NCBI GenBank assembly: GCA_021785805.1
Contig: JAJYEJ010000006.1
Coordinates: forward strand, 1 to 29,570
Direction: 5' to 3'
DNA: 29,570 bases
DNA from: Microcaldota archaeon
Lineage (GTDB): Archaea; Micrarchaeota; Micrarchaeia; Micrarchaeales; Micrarchaeaceae
Program-made: the position numbers and the translations under genes
Notes under the pieces: generated by a model
What the model saw: only the letters and a program-made list of their open reading frames with translations
What the model was told of the DNA's origin: nothing
Database searches by the model: none
Part shown: positions 6,850 through 13,932 of the stretch, piece after piece
How the letters are laid out: every line of letters begins with the position of its first letter
Position numbering within the stretch: position 1 is the stretch's first letter

Positions 6850-7050
6850 TCACTTCTTGCTTATCTTGATGAACTCGTCGACAAGCTCAATGTTGCTCAG
6901 GAACATCCTCCTGCAGCAGTAACGCTTTATCCCCATGTCGTCAAGCACCTTCGCGCGGTCCTCCTTATCCTTGTTCACTCTCCTGTCATATTCCTCCCAC
7001 TTGTCCGCGAGCACCGCACCGCATGAGAAACATCTTACTGGCATGAGCAT
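6850..7050 (-). CDS. rpoN: DNA-directed RNA polymerase subunit N (Rpb10 homologue)
   Basis: A 66-residue zinc-bundle subunit. The hallmark C7-F-S-C10-G and the paired C45-C46-R-R zinc ligands are present, with the intervening KDREDRAK-like helix and VLDDMGIKRYCCRRM. The length is the family norm. RpoN sits with RpoD and RpoL in the alpha-like assembly platform of archaeal RNA polymerase. It lies 10 bases after the uS9 gene in the same operon. RpoK, often next to it in other archaea, is absent here. Confidence 0.97.
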   Translation of the reverse strand: MLMPVRCFSCGAVLADKWEEYDRRVNKDKEDRAKVLDDMGIKRYCCRRMFLSNIELVDEFIKISKK

Positions 7051-7060
7051 CTTATCACCA

Positions 7061-7615
7061 TTATCTGTATGACGTTTGGAACCTTGCCCTGGCTTTCGTG
7101 CCTTCGAACTTCTTGGTTTCTACCCTCCTTGGGTCATCGACCAGCAAAGCCCTGTCGTACTTCATTATCTCCTTCCTGAGGATCCCGGTTTCATCGTAAT
7201 TCGATAGCGCCTTTGCTATGGCATTCCTGACCGCTTGCATCTGTGAGCTTATCCCGCCGCCCTTGACGTTAACCGTTATGTCTATCTTGCCCGCAATGTC
7301 CTTTGCCGTCTGCGAAAGGGTTATTGCCTCGAGCATGGTTTCCCTGACCACCCTTGATTCTATCGTGTTTATGGCTGCCCCGTTTACCCTTATGACGCCT
7401 TTACCTGGTCTTATGGACGCCCTGGCGACCGCTTCTTTCCTCTTGCTCTTCGTCAGTTCAGGGAGCTTCTTGCCCGCCTTCTTCGCAGGCTTCCTTGCCT
7501 TTTTCGCTGCAGGCGAAGGCACAGGCTGTTGGGTCGCTTGCTGCTCCTGCTGTGGCGCTGCCGCCTGCGGCGTCTGTTGTGCCTGTTGTGTTTCAGCGTT
7601 CTTTTCTTCTGCCAT
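7061..7615 (-). CDS. rps9: 30S ribosomal protein uS9 with a long Q/A/P/K-rich N-terminal tail
   Basis: The C-terminal 130 residues are a typical uS9: KSKRKEAVARASIRPGKG, the GGG-I-S-S-Q region near residue 120, and the invariant C-terminal S-Y-R that reaches the P-site tRNA. The first 55 residues are an added tail, glutamine/alanine-rich then Lys/Pro-rich (QQAQQTPQAAAPQQ, KKARKPAKKAGKK), so the protein is 184 residues against about 130 usually. It lies 21 bases downstream of the uL13 gene. Confidence 0.95.
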   Translation of the reverse strand: MAEEKNAETQQAQQTPQAAAPQQEQQATQQPVPSPAAKKARKPAKKAGKKLPELTKSKRKEAVARASIRPGKGVIRVNGAAINTIESRVVRETMLEAITLSQTAKDIAGKIDITVNVKGGGISSQMQAVRNAIAKALSNYDETGILRKEIMKYDRALLVDDPRRVETKKFEGTKARARFQTSYR

Positions 7616-7636
7616 TTGATTACCTTTACCTGATAT

Positions 7637-8116
7637 TTATTTCTTGGAGGTGTTGTCGTTATATCCTAGCAGCTTAACCAGCTCCAGGACCGTCGTTGAC
7701 TTAACGTAAAGCACCTTAGGCGATTTGGTATCCACTTCTATAGCCTTCGTCGACCTGAGTGTCTCCGGCACGCCCATGTACACCCTCAATCTCTTGAAGG
7801 CTGCCTTGCCTCTCGGCATCCTGTAAGGGAGCATGCCCCTCACTATCCTTTTTACTAGCATGTCTGGCCGTCTTGACCAGTATGGTGAATGCTCGGGGTT
7901 TGCCTTTTCTTTGAGCCTCATCCTTGTGGTGTACTTTGCTTTAAGCATTTCCTTATCGCCGGTTATGACCGCCTGCTCGGCGTTTATTATCGATATGTTC
8001 TTGCCGTTAAGTAGCTCCTTGGCCACCTGGCTGGCCAGCCTCCCGAGTATCTTCTCCTTTGCATCGTACACTAAGGCCGATTCCTTGGCTGGTGTCTTGG
8101 CCTTTACGTTTTCCAT
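7637..8116 (-). CDS. rpl13: 50S ribosomal protein uL13
   Basis: A 159-residue uL13. The core begins at about residue 15 with VYDAKEKILGRLASQVAK, then the INAEQAVITGDK strand, the SPYWSRRPDMLVKRIVRGMLP helix and LRVYMGVPE. The first 14 residues and the C-terminal NDNTSKK are short extensions. The position between eL18 and uS9 is the usual archaeal order. Confidence 0.96.
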   Translation of the reverse strand: MENVKAKTPAKESALVYDAKEKILGRLASQVAKELLNGKNISIINAEQAVITGDKEMLKAKYTTRMRLKEKANPEHSPYWSRRPDMLVKRIVRGMLPYRMPRGKAAFKRLRVYMGVPETLRSTKAIEVDTKSPKVLYVKSTTVLELVKLLGYNDNTSKK

Positions 8117-8175
8117 CTGATTACCTTTGAATCGTGATATTGATATCGTATTGCGTTGTATGGCGGAGATTTGGC

Positions 8176-8532
8176 TTATATGATTATGCTTATGCGCTTC
8201 TCGTTGACCATCTCCTTTATCCCGATGATCCTGCAGCCTTTCTTCTTTAGCTCCTCTCGCGCCTTAGATGAATACTCCGGAGCCGCTATGGTTATCTTGT
8301 GGTCTATCGTTCCGGTGGACAGCACCTTCTTCGGCACTATTACCACGTCGCCTTCCTTGGTGTACTTATTGAGTTTGTATAGGTTGACGCCTCCCTTTCG
8401 TATCCTTGTCGGAACCTCCATTGACCTCTGTACCTTCTTGAAGAGCTTCGCGTACTTGACGTTCTTCTGCGCGTCTCTTAGCACAGATATCCATTCGTGG
8501 ATCGTTGATTTCTCAATGTTCATCTTTTTCAC
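8176..8532 (-). CDS. rpl18e: 50S ribosomal protein eL18 (L18e)
   Basis: A 118-residue protein of the archaeal/eukaryal eL18 family: VPTRIRKGGVNLYKLNKYTKEGDVVIVPKKVLSTG and the C-terminal KAREELKKKGCRIIGIKEM region. The length is normal. It follows tRNA-Leu by 11 bases and precedes uL13, as in the classical archaeal S9/L13 operon. Confidence 0.95.
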   Translation of the reverse strand: MKKMNIEKSTIHEWISVLRDAQKNVKYAKLFKKVQRSMEVPTRIRKGGVNLYKLNKYTKEGDVVIVPKKVLSTGTIDHKITIAAPEYSSKAREELKKKGCRIIGIKEMVNEKRISIII

Positions 8533-8543
8533 CGACAGTCTTA

Positions 8544-8628
8544 TGCGGGGGTAGGGATTTGAACCCTAGTAGTCCTGAGACACTGACCCCTCAAGCCAGC
8601 GCATTTGACCAAGCTCTGCCACCCCCGC
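8544..8628 (-). tRNA. tRNA-Leu(GAG)
   Basis: A type II tRNA without an intron. Acceptor stem GCGGGGG/CCCCCGC with A73 (leucine), anticodon stem CTGGC/GTCAG with loop TTGAGGG (anticodon GAG), long variable arm, and T-arm TAGGG-TTCAAAT-CCCTA identical to that of tRNA-Ser. Its 5' end is one base after the rpoD stop codon, so it must be excised from the operon transcript. A tRNA-Leu at the head of the S9 operon is also known from Haloarcula marismortui. Confidence 0.95.
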
Positions 8629-8629
8629 A

Positions 8630-9208
8630 TTATAGCTTCTTGGCCACTTTCCGGATGTCTTCTATTTCCTCTTGTATTGCGTCGAATGTCTTATTAATGA
8701 TTTCGCGGGGCGTCATCTGACCGAAAGTCTCGACGTAAAAATCAAATGAAGTGTGATCCTCGTTTGCTTCGTAGGATATCAATCCGGGTTGGTACTTCGA
8801 ATGTTCCAGCCCCTGGCCCATCACTGCCTTGCCGTCCAGCCTGAGCCTTTGCTCCTCTCCGAGTTTCATGATCGGGATATTCTCATTGGCGACCTTGACC
8901 GATGCGTCGCTGCTCTCCAGCTCCTTCGAATAGACGGTCTTCGGGCCTGTGGCGTCGAGAGTGAACATCACTTCGTCCTTCTCGCTATAACCCTTTATAG
9001 GGGTTGATATCGGAACAAGGCCGATCCTGTGTGAGATATACTCGTCAAACATGGCGCTGGTGTTCTCATAAAGAGTGATTTTGTTGATCGCGAACGTCTT
9101 GACCGAGCCCATCGCGGCTCTTCTTATAGCGTTCGCGAACTGAGCATCGGCTCCTGAGAGCCTGAATGTCGCCGTCTTATCGTTTATGTCTGTTATCTCT
9201 ATCTTCAT
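8630..9208 (-). CDS. rpoD: DNA-directed RNA polymerase subunit D (Rpb3/alpha homologue), short form
   Basis: A 192-residue subunit D. The dimerisation core is clear: FANAIRRAAMGSVKTFAIN near residues 24-42 and the conserved DEYISHRIGLVPI near 55-67. RpoD is usually about 260 residues with an inserted 4Fe-4S or ferredoxin-like domain. Here that domain is missing and there are no cysteines at all. It is the first gene of the operon and appears leaderless, with TATA CTTATTAATAA (9231-9241) about 26 bases before the ATG. Confidence 0.94.
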   Translation of the reverse strand: MKIEITDINDKTATFRLSGADAQFANAIRRAAMGSVKTFAINKITLYENTSAMFDEYISHRIGLVPISTPIKGYSEKDEVMFTLDATGPKTVYSKELESSDASVKVANENIPIMKLGEEQRLRLDGKAVMGQGLEHSKYQPGLISYEANEDHTSFDFYVETFGQMTPREIINKTFDAIQEEIEDIRKVAKKL

Positions 9209-9230
9209 GGATTCACGTACAGGTGGCGAA

Positions 9231-9241
9231 TTATTAATAAG
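9231..9241 (-). promoter_or_regulatory. Promoter of the rpoD - ribosomal protein - tRNA operon
   Basis: CTTATTAATAA on the minus strand is centred about 28 bases upstream of the rpoD ATG, predicting a leaderless transcript for the whole operon down to uS2. Confidence 0.6.
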
Positions 9242-9335
9242 CCTTGGCTGACATTAATGCAGCTGATAAGCTAAGAAAAGCCATTGCAGTGAATAGTTTT
9301 ATGCATCAAAACGTATAAAAACACAGGTGTCATGA

Positions 9336-10022
9336 TTGAGTTTCGAGAAGTTTCTTGAAAAGGACATGGAACATCAGGATTTTGGCGCGGTGCGCTATGT
9401 CAAGGTGTTCAAGACCGTGATAACGGCTAGGCCGCCCCTTGTCAGGCAGCACATATCGAAGAGCAAGGTGGAGGAGCACCAGAAGGGCAGGCGCGTAGGT
9501 ATCGGTGAGACCTACAGCGGGGTATACGACGACAAGACCGGTATAAGGTATCTTGTGCTCTCGCCGCTGGTGTTCGACGCCTTCCTTAGCATATATGATT
9601 TCAACACCGGCAGCATGGTTGTGCACCGTTGGTACAGGTTCGTGCCGAAGCAGAAGGATATCCTGGAGAGCGCCATCGTGAGGTTGAAGAGGCGCAACAC
9701 GAACCTTGAGGCCAGGTTGGTAGGTATGCAGAATGGCCAGTCTCTCATCAGCCTCAAACCGGTCGTAGAGCTCCTGGAAGCGCACAAGATACCCATAGTT
9801 GAGATCGATCTCTTCGGTACTGAAACCAGGCACATAGCCCTGGACCACAAGCTCGGGACATCTCTAGACATCTTCCTGGAGGATAGGCTTTATAGGCCAG
9901 GGGAGCTCAGCAACGCCCTGACACTGGAACAGTTTGAACGCAGCCTGATGCCTGTGATGCCTGTTGACGCTTTAGGGAAGGCGAAACCGGGCAACCCGAA
10001 TCATGACGGCGGAAGCACCTAG
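9336..10022 (+). CDS. Uncharacterised conserved-looking protein
   Basis: A 228-residue soluble protein that I do not recognise. It has a mixed alpha/beta pattern, no cysteine and no membrane segment. Possible strands are AVRYVKVFKTVITAR, GVYDDKTGIRYLVLSP and HKIPIVEIDLFG; between them is a basic helix (AIVRLKRRNTNLEARL). It is divergent from rpoD. The start is uncertain. TTG at 9336 has GGTG eight bases before it, but a TATA element (CGTATAAAAAC, 9312-9322) would start RNA near 9342, which favours the ATG at 9366. An upstream TAGTTTTATG near 9298 would allow the TTG. Confidence 0.65.
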   Translation: MSFEKFLEKDMEHQDFGAVRYVKVFKTVITARPPLVRQHISKSKVEEHQKGRRVGIGETYSGVYDDKTGIRYLVLSPLVFDAFLSIYDFNTGSMVVHRWYRFVPKQKDILESAIVRLKRRNTNLEARLVGMQNGQSLISLKPVVELLEAHKIPIVEIDLFGTETRHIALDHKLGTSLDIFLEDRLYRPGELSNALTLEQFERSLMPVMPVDALGKAKPGNPNHDGGST

Positions 10023-10026
10023 AAAG

Positions 10027-10037
10027 CTTTAAATATT
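10027..10037 (+). promoter_or_regulatory. TATA box of the TFE gene
   Basis: CTTTAAATATT lies just after the 9336 gene and about 75 bases before the TFE ATG, giving a leader of about 48 bases. Confidence 0.5.
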
Positions 10038-10105
10038 AGAAATGTCCTAAATGTAGATGCAAGTGATTTAGGGACAACCCTACTAATGCTATCAACGGTC
10101 TTACT

Positions 10106-10987
10106 ATGGCTACACCAACTAGGCATCCTTCACGCAATGTCAGGAGAAAGTCCACGAAAAACGGAGCTATAAGGTCAAAAACGAAGCCGGCACGCAAGAG
10201 GGCGGCGCCGATTGTCCATAGGGTCGCAAAGCGCCCATCATCTCACGCATCTCATGCTAAACAGGGCACACGCAACAAGCATATTCTCAATAAAAAAATG
10301 AATGTGGCAGTCCGTCATCCTCAAAGGCCCGTGGCGGACGAGTCGCCTCATCTGAAAAAGATTAAGATAGGGAGTAGGGTCGAGTCCGTGCCTGGGGTGA
10401 CAAAGAGGGGCACCACCCATGCGAATATCGCATCTGAAGACGAGTCCATGGCGGCGATAAAATCGCTGGTGGCGAGCGACGCTGCTGTCGGTTACCTGAA
10501 GAAGAACATAAGCAAGAGGTCTGTGGATGTGCTTAACATGTTGGCTGTGCCGAAGACCGATGAGGATATCGCCCAGCAACTCGACATGAAGATTAATGCG
10601 GTAAGGAGGATGCTGAACCTGATGCAGGGCTGCGGCATAACGAACTATTATGTCGCCAAGAATGTCAACGGGTGGCTTTCCTTTGCTTGGTACGTGAACG
10701 TCAGCAAGGTACCTTCCTTCCTTGAATATGCACAGGGGCTTGAGAACAGGAAGCCGTTGACGCTGACTGATTGCAACGATTATTTCATATGTAATGACTG
10801 TTATGGCAAGAACGGGCTCATTTTCACTTTCGATGCGGCGTTCGAAGGGAATTTCAAGTGTGGAGTGTGTGGATCCGGACTGGAGATGATAGGTAAGGAC
10901 AAGGCGCTCGAACTGACGGAAAACCAGAACAAGCCTGACGATATTGAGGAGCCGTTGAATGAACTGGGCGTCGAAGCTGACGTGTGA
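10106..10987 (+). CDS. tfe: Transcription factor TFE (TFIIE-alpha homologue) with a long basic N-terminal extension
   Basis: TFE helps open the promoter with TBP and TFB. Residues about 115-215 form the winged helix (KRSVDVLNMLAVPKTDEDIA, then the recognition region MKINAVRRMLNLMQ and GWLSFAWYV in the wing). The zinc ribbon follows, with C229-x2-C232 and C252-x2-C255 around LIFTFDAAFEGNF. The family is about 170-180 residues. Here an extra stretch of about 110 residues, rich in Arg, Lys, His and Ser and likely disordered, precedes the domain, and an acidic tail follows it. Internal ATGs exist (for example 10298 and 10448), so a shorter product is possible. Confidence 0.85.
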   Translation: MATPTRHPSRNVRRKSTKNGAIRSKTKPARKRAAPIVHRVAKRPSSHASHAKQGTRNKHILNKKMNVAVRHPQRPVADESPHLKKIKIGSRVESVPGVTKRGTTHANIASEDESMAAIKSLVASDAAVGYLKKNISKRSVDVLNMLAVPKTDEDIAQQLDMKINAVRRMLNLMQGCGITNYYVAKNVNGWLSFAWYVNVSKVPSFLEYAQGLENRKPLTLTDCNDYFICNDCYGKNGLIFTFDAAFEGNFKCGVCGSGLEMIGKDKALELTENQNKPDDIEEPLNELGVEADV

Positions 10988-10998
10988 CTCCTCTCATT

Positions 10999-11007
10999 CT
11001 TTATACT
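10999..11007 (+). promoter_or_regulatory. TATA box for initiator tRNA
   Basis: TCTTTATAC is centred about 38 bases upstream of the tRNA 5' end, so a short 5' leader of about 12 bases would be trimmed by RNase P. Confidence 0.45.
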
Positions 11008-11040
11008 TTTGCTTCGTGAATAAGTAATGTTTTCTATTGA

Positions 11041-11115
11041 AGCGAGGTGGGGTAGTCTGGAGTGCCCGTCGGGCTCATAACCCGAAGATCGGAAGTTCAA
11101 ATCTTCCCCTCGCTA
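11041..11115 (+). tRNA. Initiator tRNA-Met(CAU)
   Basis: Acceptor AGCGAGG/CCTCGCT with the A1-U72 pair and A73 of archaeal initiators. Anticodon stem TCGGG/CCCGA has three consecutive G-C pairs next to loop CTCATAA, the initiator signature. T-arm GGAAG-TTCAAAT-CTTCC. No intron and no encoded CCA. Confidence 0.95.
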
Positions 11116-11333
11116 TAACCCTAATTCTCTTCGTCTGATAGAAAGCCGATATCTACATGAATAATAGCCGGACCTTCTTGTTCTGCGGTTCACGCTCATT
11201 TCACTGAAAAGACCTGCGGGATTTACCGCTTGTGATGTTAAAATCCACTTAGTTTCACGTATGACCCTACACTTCCAGTAATATTTTTACCCGTTCCGTA
11301 TATATTTATTTATTATTAACAATTGATGTAGTG

Positions 11334-11380
11334 TATATATAGATAAGAATACGCGATTAGTGGAACTCTGGGGTCCCAGA
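11334..11380 (+). promoter_or_regulatory. GINS promoter with a 14-bp palindrome at the transcription start
   Basis: TATA TATATATA (11334-11341) places the start near 11364. A perfect palindrome, TCTGGG-GT-CCCAGA (11367-11380), ends one base before the ATG at 11382. The two-base centre is too tight for an RNA hairpin but fits a dimeric DNA-binding protein. Regulation is inferred. Confidence 0.5.
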
Positions 11381-11381
11381 C

Positions 11382-11897
11382 ATGTCGAATAATGAAACAA
11401 CCTACGATACCTTATGGAGCGTCCTGCAAAAAGAAAAGCAGACCAACGAGCTCCAGCTATTGCCGAAGAACTTCTACATAGATGTCCAGGCTTCCATTAA
11501 AACGTTTGACCGGAAGGATATCACAGAGGAAGAGCAGAGCACCAAGAAGAACACCGAACGCCTGCTCTACGAGCTTTCTGAAAGGAGGAAACAGAAGATA
11601 TTGATATATGTGGCTTTCCGCAAAACGATGCCGCAACCAGCGATGCAGGAGGAACTGGAGTTCTACAGCAAGATAGTAGAGTTTACCAAACAGAGCACCC
11701 TTCCAGCATCAGGAGACGCGAGCATAGGCGCGAACGCCAAACCGCACCAAGCCCTTAAATCGGTGCAGTCGATGCCAGAGATCATACTCCCCTCCGGAAG
11801 GAAGGTGGGTCCTTTTGAAAAAGGGGCCATCGTAGACGTGGCCTCTGAAGAAGACATAAACTTCCTTATCGCCAACACCATCTGCGAGCGCGCCTAA
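11382..11897 (+). CDS. Archaeal GINS complex subunit (Gins51/15 type)
   Basis: A 171-residue replication factor linking Cdc45/RecJ-like protein and MCM at the fork. The helical A-domain carries YDTLWSVLQKEKQTNELQLLPKNFY at the N-terminus and NTERLLYELSERRKQKIL. After a linker, a small beta-rich B-domain, MPEIILPSGRKVGPFEKGAI, closes the chain. The A-then-B order is that of the Gins51 subunit. It stands upstream of the translation genes but has its own promoter. Confidence 0.82.
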   Translation: MSNNETTYDTLWSVLQKEKQTNELQLLPKNFYIDVQASIKTFDRKDITEEEQSTKKNTERLLYELSERRKQKILIYVAFRKTMPQPAMQEELEFYSKIVEFTKQSTLPASGDASIGANAKPHQALKSVQSMPEIILPSGRKVGPFEKGAIVDVASEEDINFLIANTICERA

Positions 11898-11904
11898 CGT
11901 CAGG

Positions 11905-11962
11905 CTTTTATAAGTGTGGGGAGCTAATAGTATCCTACTTCGATCCAGAATAGAAAAGGAGT
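11905..11962 (+). promoter_or_regulatory. Promoter and strong ribosome-binding site of eL42
   Basis: TATA CTTTTATAAG (11905-11914) is followed about 54 bases on by AAAGGAGTGATTTT directly before the ATG at 11969. The GGAGTGA run is one of the best Shine-Dalgarno matches in the window. Confidence 0.65.
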
Positions 11963-11968
11963 GATTTT

Positions 11969-12253
11969 ATGAAGATACCAAGGGAGATAACGACATACTG
12001 CCCGAAGTGCAACAAGCACACGCTACACAAGGTCAAGCCCTATTCAAAGGGCAGGGAACACACGATGGGCGTCGGTAGCAGAAGGCACTATAGGGCCATT
12101 AAGGGTTACGCCGGCAGCGTCGAGCCCAAGATACACCCGAAGAAGGTCTCAAAGAGGCAGAAGGCGATGCTCGAATGCGTCACATGCAAGTACACAGTGG
12201 AAAGGGTCATGGGCGGCAGAACCAAGAAGAAGCTCGAAATGAATACCGTGTGA
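11969..12253 (+). CDS. rpl44e: 50S ribosomal protein eL42 (L44e)
   Basis: A 94-residue zinc-ribbon protein. C11-x2-C14 and C70-x2-C73 are the zinc ligands, and the basic KPYSKGREHTMGVGSRRHY segment and KTKKKLEM-type end are typical. It contacts the CCA end of E-site tRNA. Its stop lies two bases before the eIF2-alpha ATG. In most archaea rps27e separates these two genes; it is absent here. Confidence 0.97.
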   Translation: MKIPREITTYCPKCNKHTLHKVKPYSKGREHTMGVGSRRHYRAIKGYAGSVEPKIHPKKVSKRQKAMLECVTCKYTVERVMGGRTKKKLEMNTV

Positions 12254-12255
12254 CG

Positions 12256-13050
12256 ATGGAACAGAGAAAGGCACCGATACCGAATGAATTTGTCATAGTG
12301 CAGGTAGCCAAGGTTATGCCATTCGGCGCATACTGCAGGCTCCTTGAGTACAACAACCTAGAGGTCTTCCTACCGATAAAGGAGGTCTCTTCCGGATGGA
12401 TAAAAAACATCCATGAGTTCGTCCACGAGGGCCAGAAGCTGGTATGCAAGGTGACCTTCATGGACAGGGAGCGCGGAACGATCGACGTGTCCCTCAAGAA
12501 GGTCACGGCAAAGGAGACCAAGCAGAAGAATGATTCTTATAACCTGGAGAAAAGGCTCCAGGCCATGTTCACGAGAGCCGTCCGATCGGCAGGGCTGGAC
12601 GCCCAGAAAGCCGAACTAATAAGCAAGGCGACGGAGGAGTTCGAGAGCTATACGAACCTGATGCGTCACGCCTCGGAGGACAGCAAGGAGTTCGAGCGGT
12701 CGAAGCTCCCGAAGAAGCTCAAGGGCGCTCTCACGGAGCTTCTCGAGTCGAGCAAGAAGAAGAAGCGTTATATCGTGTCATACATAATGAAGCTGACCTC
12801 ATACGACACCAGAAAGGGTGTCACCGAGCTAAAGGAGCTCATATCGGCAATCAAGGCGTCAGGCGTAGAGGTGACATACATAAGCGCGCCGAGCTACCGC
12901 CTCGTCTCGGAGGGTAAGGATTATATGGATGCGGAGAGGAAGATAAGATCGGCTTCCGAAAGCGTGAAGGAGAAGCTCAAGAACGGGCTTTTCGAGATAG
13001 AGAAGGAGAAGCTCAAGAAGGAGAAGGAGGACATAATGTCCGCCCTTTGA
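12256..13050 (+). CDS. eif2a: Translation initiation factor eIF2 subunit alpha
   Basis: A 264-residue aIF2-alpha, the part of the ternary complex delivering initiator tRNA. The N-terminal S1 domain spans about residues 12-85 (VAKVMPFGAYCRLLEYNNLEVFLP, then GQKLVCKVTFMDRERGTIDVSLKKV). The helical middle domain runs to about 175, and the C-terminal alpha/beta domain contains GVTELKELISAIKASGVEVTYISAPSYRL split by short loops, with a Lys/Glu-rich end. The start at 12256 avoids an overlap with eL42. Confidence 0.96.
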   Translation: MEQRKAPIPNEFVIVQVAKVMPFGAYCRLLEYNNLEVFLPIKEVSSGWIKNIHEFVHEGQKLVCKVTFMDRERGTIDVSLKKVTAKETKQKNDSYNLEKRLQAMFTRAVRSAGLDAQKAELISKATEEFESYTNLMRHASEDSKEFERSKLPKKLKGALTELLESSKKKKRYIVSYIMKLTSYDTRKGVTELKELISAIKASGVEVTYISAPSYRLVSEGKDYMDAERKIRSASESVKEKLKNGLFEIEKEKLKKEKEDIMSAL

Positions 13051-13069
13051 TTAAGCCATCGGCGAGTGG

Positions 13070-13843
13070 ATGAAGGACACCAAGATTGTGATAAAGAAGC
13101 AGATAAAGCTGAAAGACCCGGTCTTAGTCGTAGGCCTCCCCGGCATAGGCAGCGTAGGGAAGCTGGTGGCTGAGCATCTCAAGCGCGAGTTCAAAGCGGA
13201 GAAGATAGCCGTGATGTACTCGCCGCACTTCCCGCACCAGGTCGTGATGCTGAAGAACGGGGGTGTGAGGCTGGTAGGCAATCGCTTCTACCTGATAAGG
13301 AAGAAAGGGGCCAAGAACGACATAGTGCTGCTCACCGGAGAGACACAGGCGGTCACCACGGAAGGGCAGTATGAGGTCAACGGTGCGATAGTCGACTTCT
13401 TCAAAAACAAGCTGGGTGGGAAATTCATCTACACGCTCGGCGGCTACAATCTCGGAAGGAACGTGACCGACAAGCCCAGGGTCTTCGGCAACGTCTCCGG
13501 CAAGGATGTAATGCGCCGCTTCAAGAATGGCAATATCGTGTTCGGCAAGTCCCGCGGCATGATATGGGGGTCGGCAGGGCTCATAATCGCATTCGCCAGG
13601 TTTCAGGGGATAAGCGGGATATGCCTGATGGGCGAGACCAGTTTCCTCGACGTCGACGCGTCTGCCGCGAAGTCCGTGCTCATGGTGCTTGCAAAGAACC
13701 TCGGATTGGAAATCAATACGGAGAACCTCGACAAGATAATAGAGCGCACCGCGCAAGCGATAAAGGACCTGGAGAACCAGGCGAAGCTTGGCATGCCTGG
13801 AGAACCAGGCTCATCCGACCAGCGCCCATCATACATCAGATGA
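13070..13843 (+). CDS. PAC2 family protein (proteasome assembly chaperone-like)
   Basis: A 257-residue PAC2-family protein (COG2047). The opening strand-loop VLVVGLPGIGSVGKLVAEHL, FIYTLGGYN near residue 120, WGSAGLI and MGETSFLDVDASAAKSVL near 190-207 are all family signatures. Archaeal members assist 20S proteasome assembly or have related chaperone roles. It sits 19 bases after eIF2-alpha. Archaea usually carry nop10 and a PAC2 gene here, and nop10 is missing. Confidence 0.9.
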   Translation: MKDTKIVIKKQIKLKDPVLVVGLPGIGSVGKLVAEHLKREFKAEKIAVMYSPHFPHQVVMLKNGGVRLVGNRFYLIRKKGAKNDIVLLTGETQAVTTEGQYEVNGAIVDFFKNKLGGKFIYTLGGYNLGRNVTDKPRVFGNVSGKDVMRRFKNGNIVFGKSRGMIWGSAGLIIAFARFQGISGICLMGETSFLDVDASAAKSVLMVLAKNLGLEINTENLDKIIERTAQAIKDLENQAKLGMPGEPGSSDQRPSYIR

Positions 13844-13892
13844 CAGGGGTACGGCACGCTACAGAGCGCCCTGGCGCAGCACCATCGACTGG

Positions 13893-13901
13893 CTATTTAT
13901 T
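13893..13901 (+). promoter_or_regulatory. TATA box for tRNA-Gly
   Basis: CTATTTATT is centred 36 bases before the tRNA 5' end. Confidence 0.45.
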
Positions 13902-13932
13902 CCTTAACGCAGAGATACAGAGTCGTATCCGT

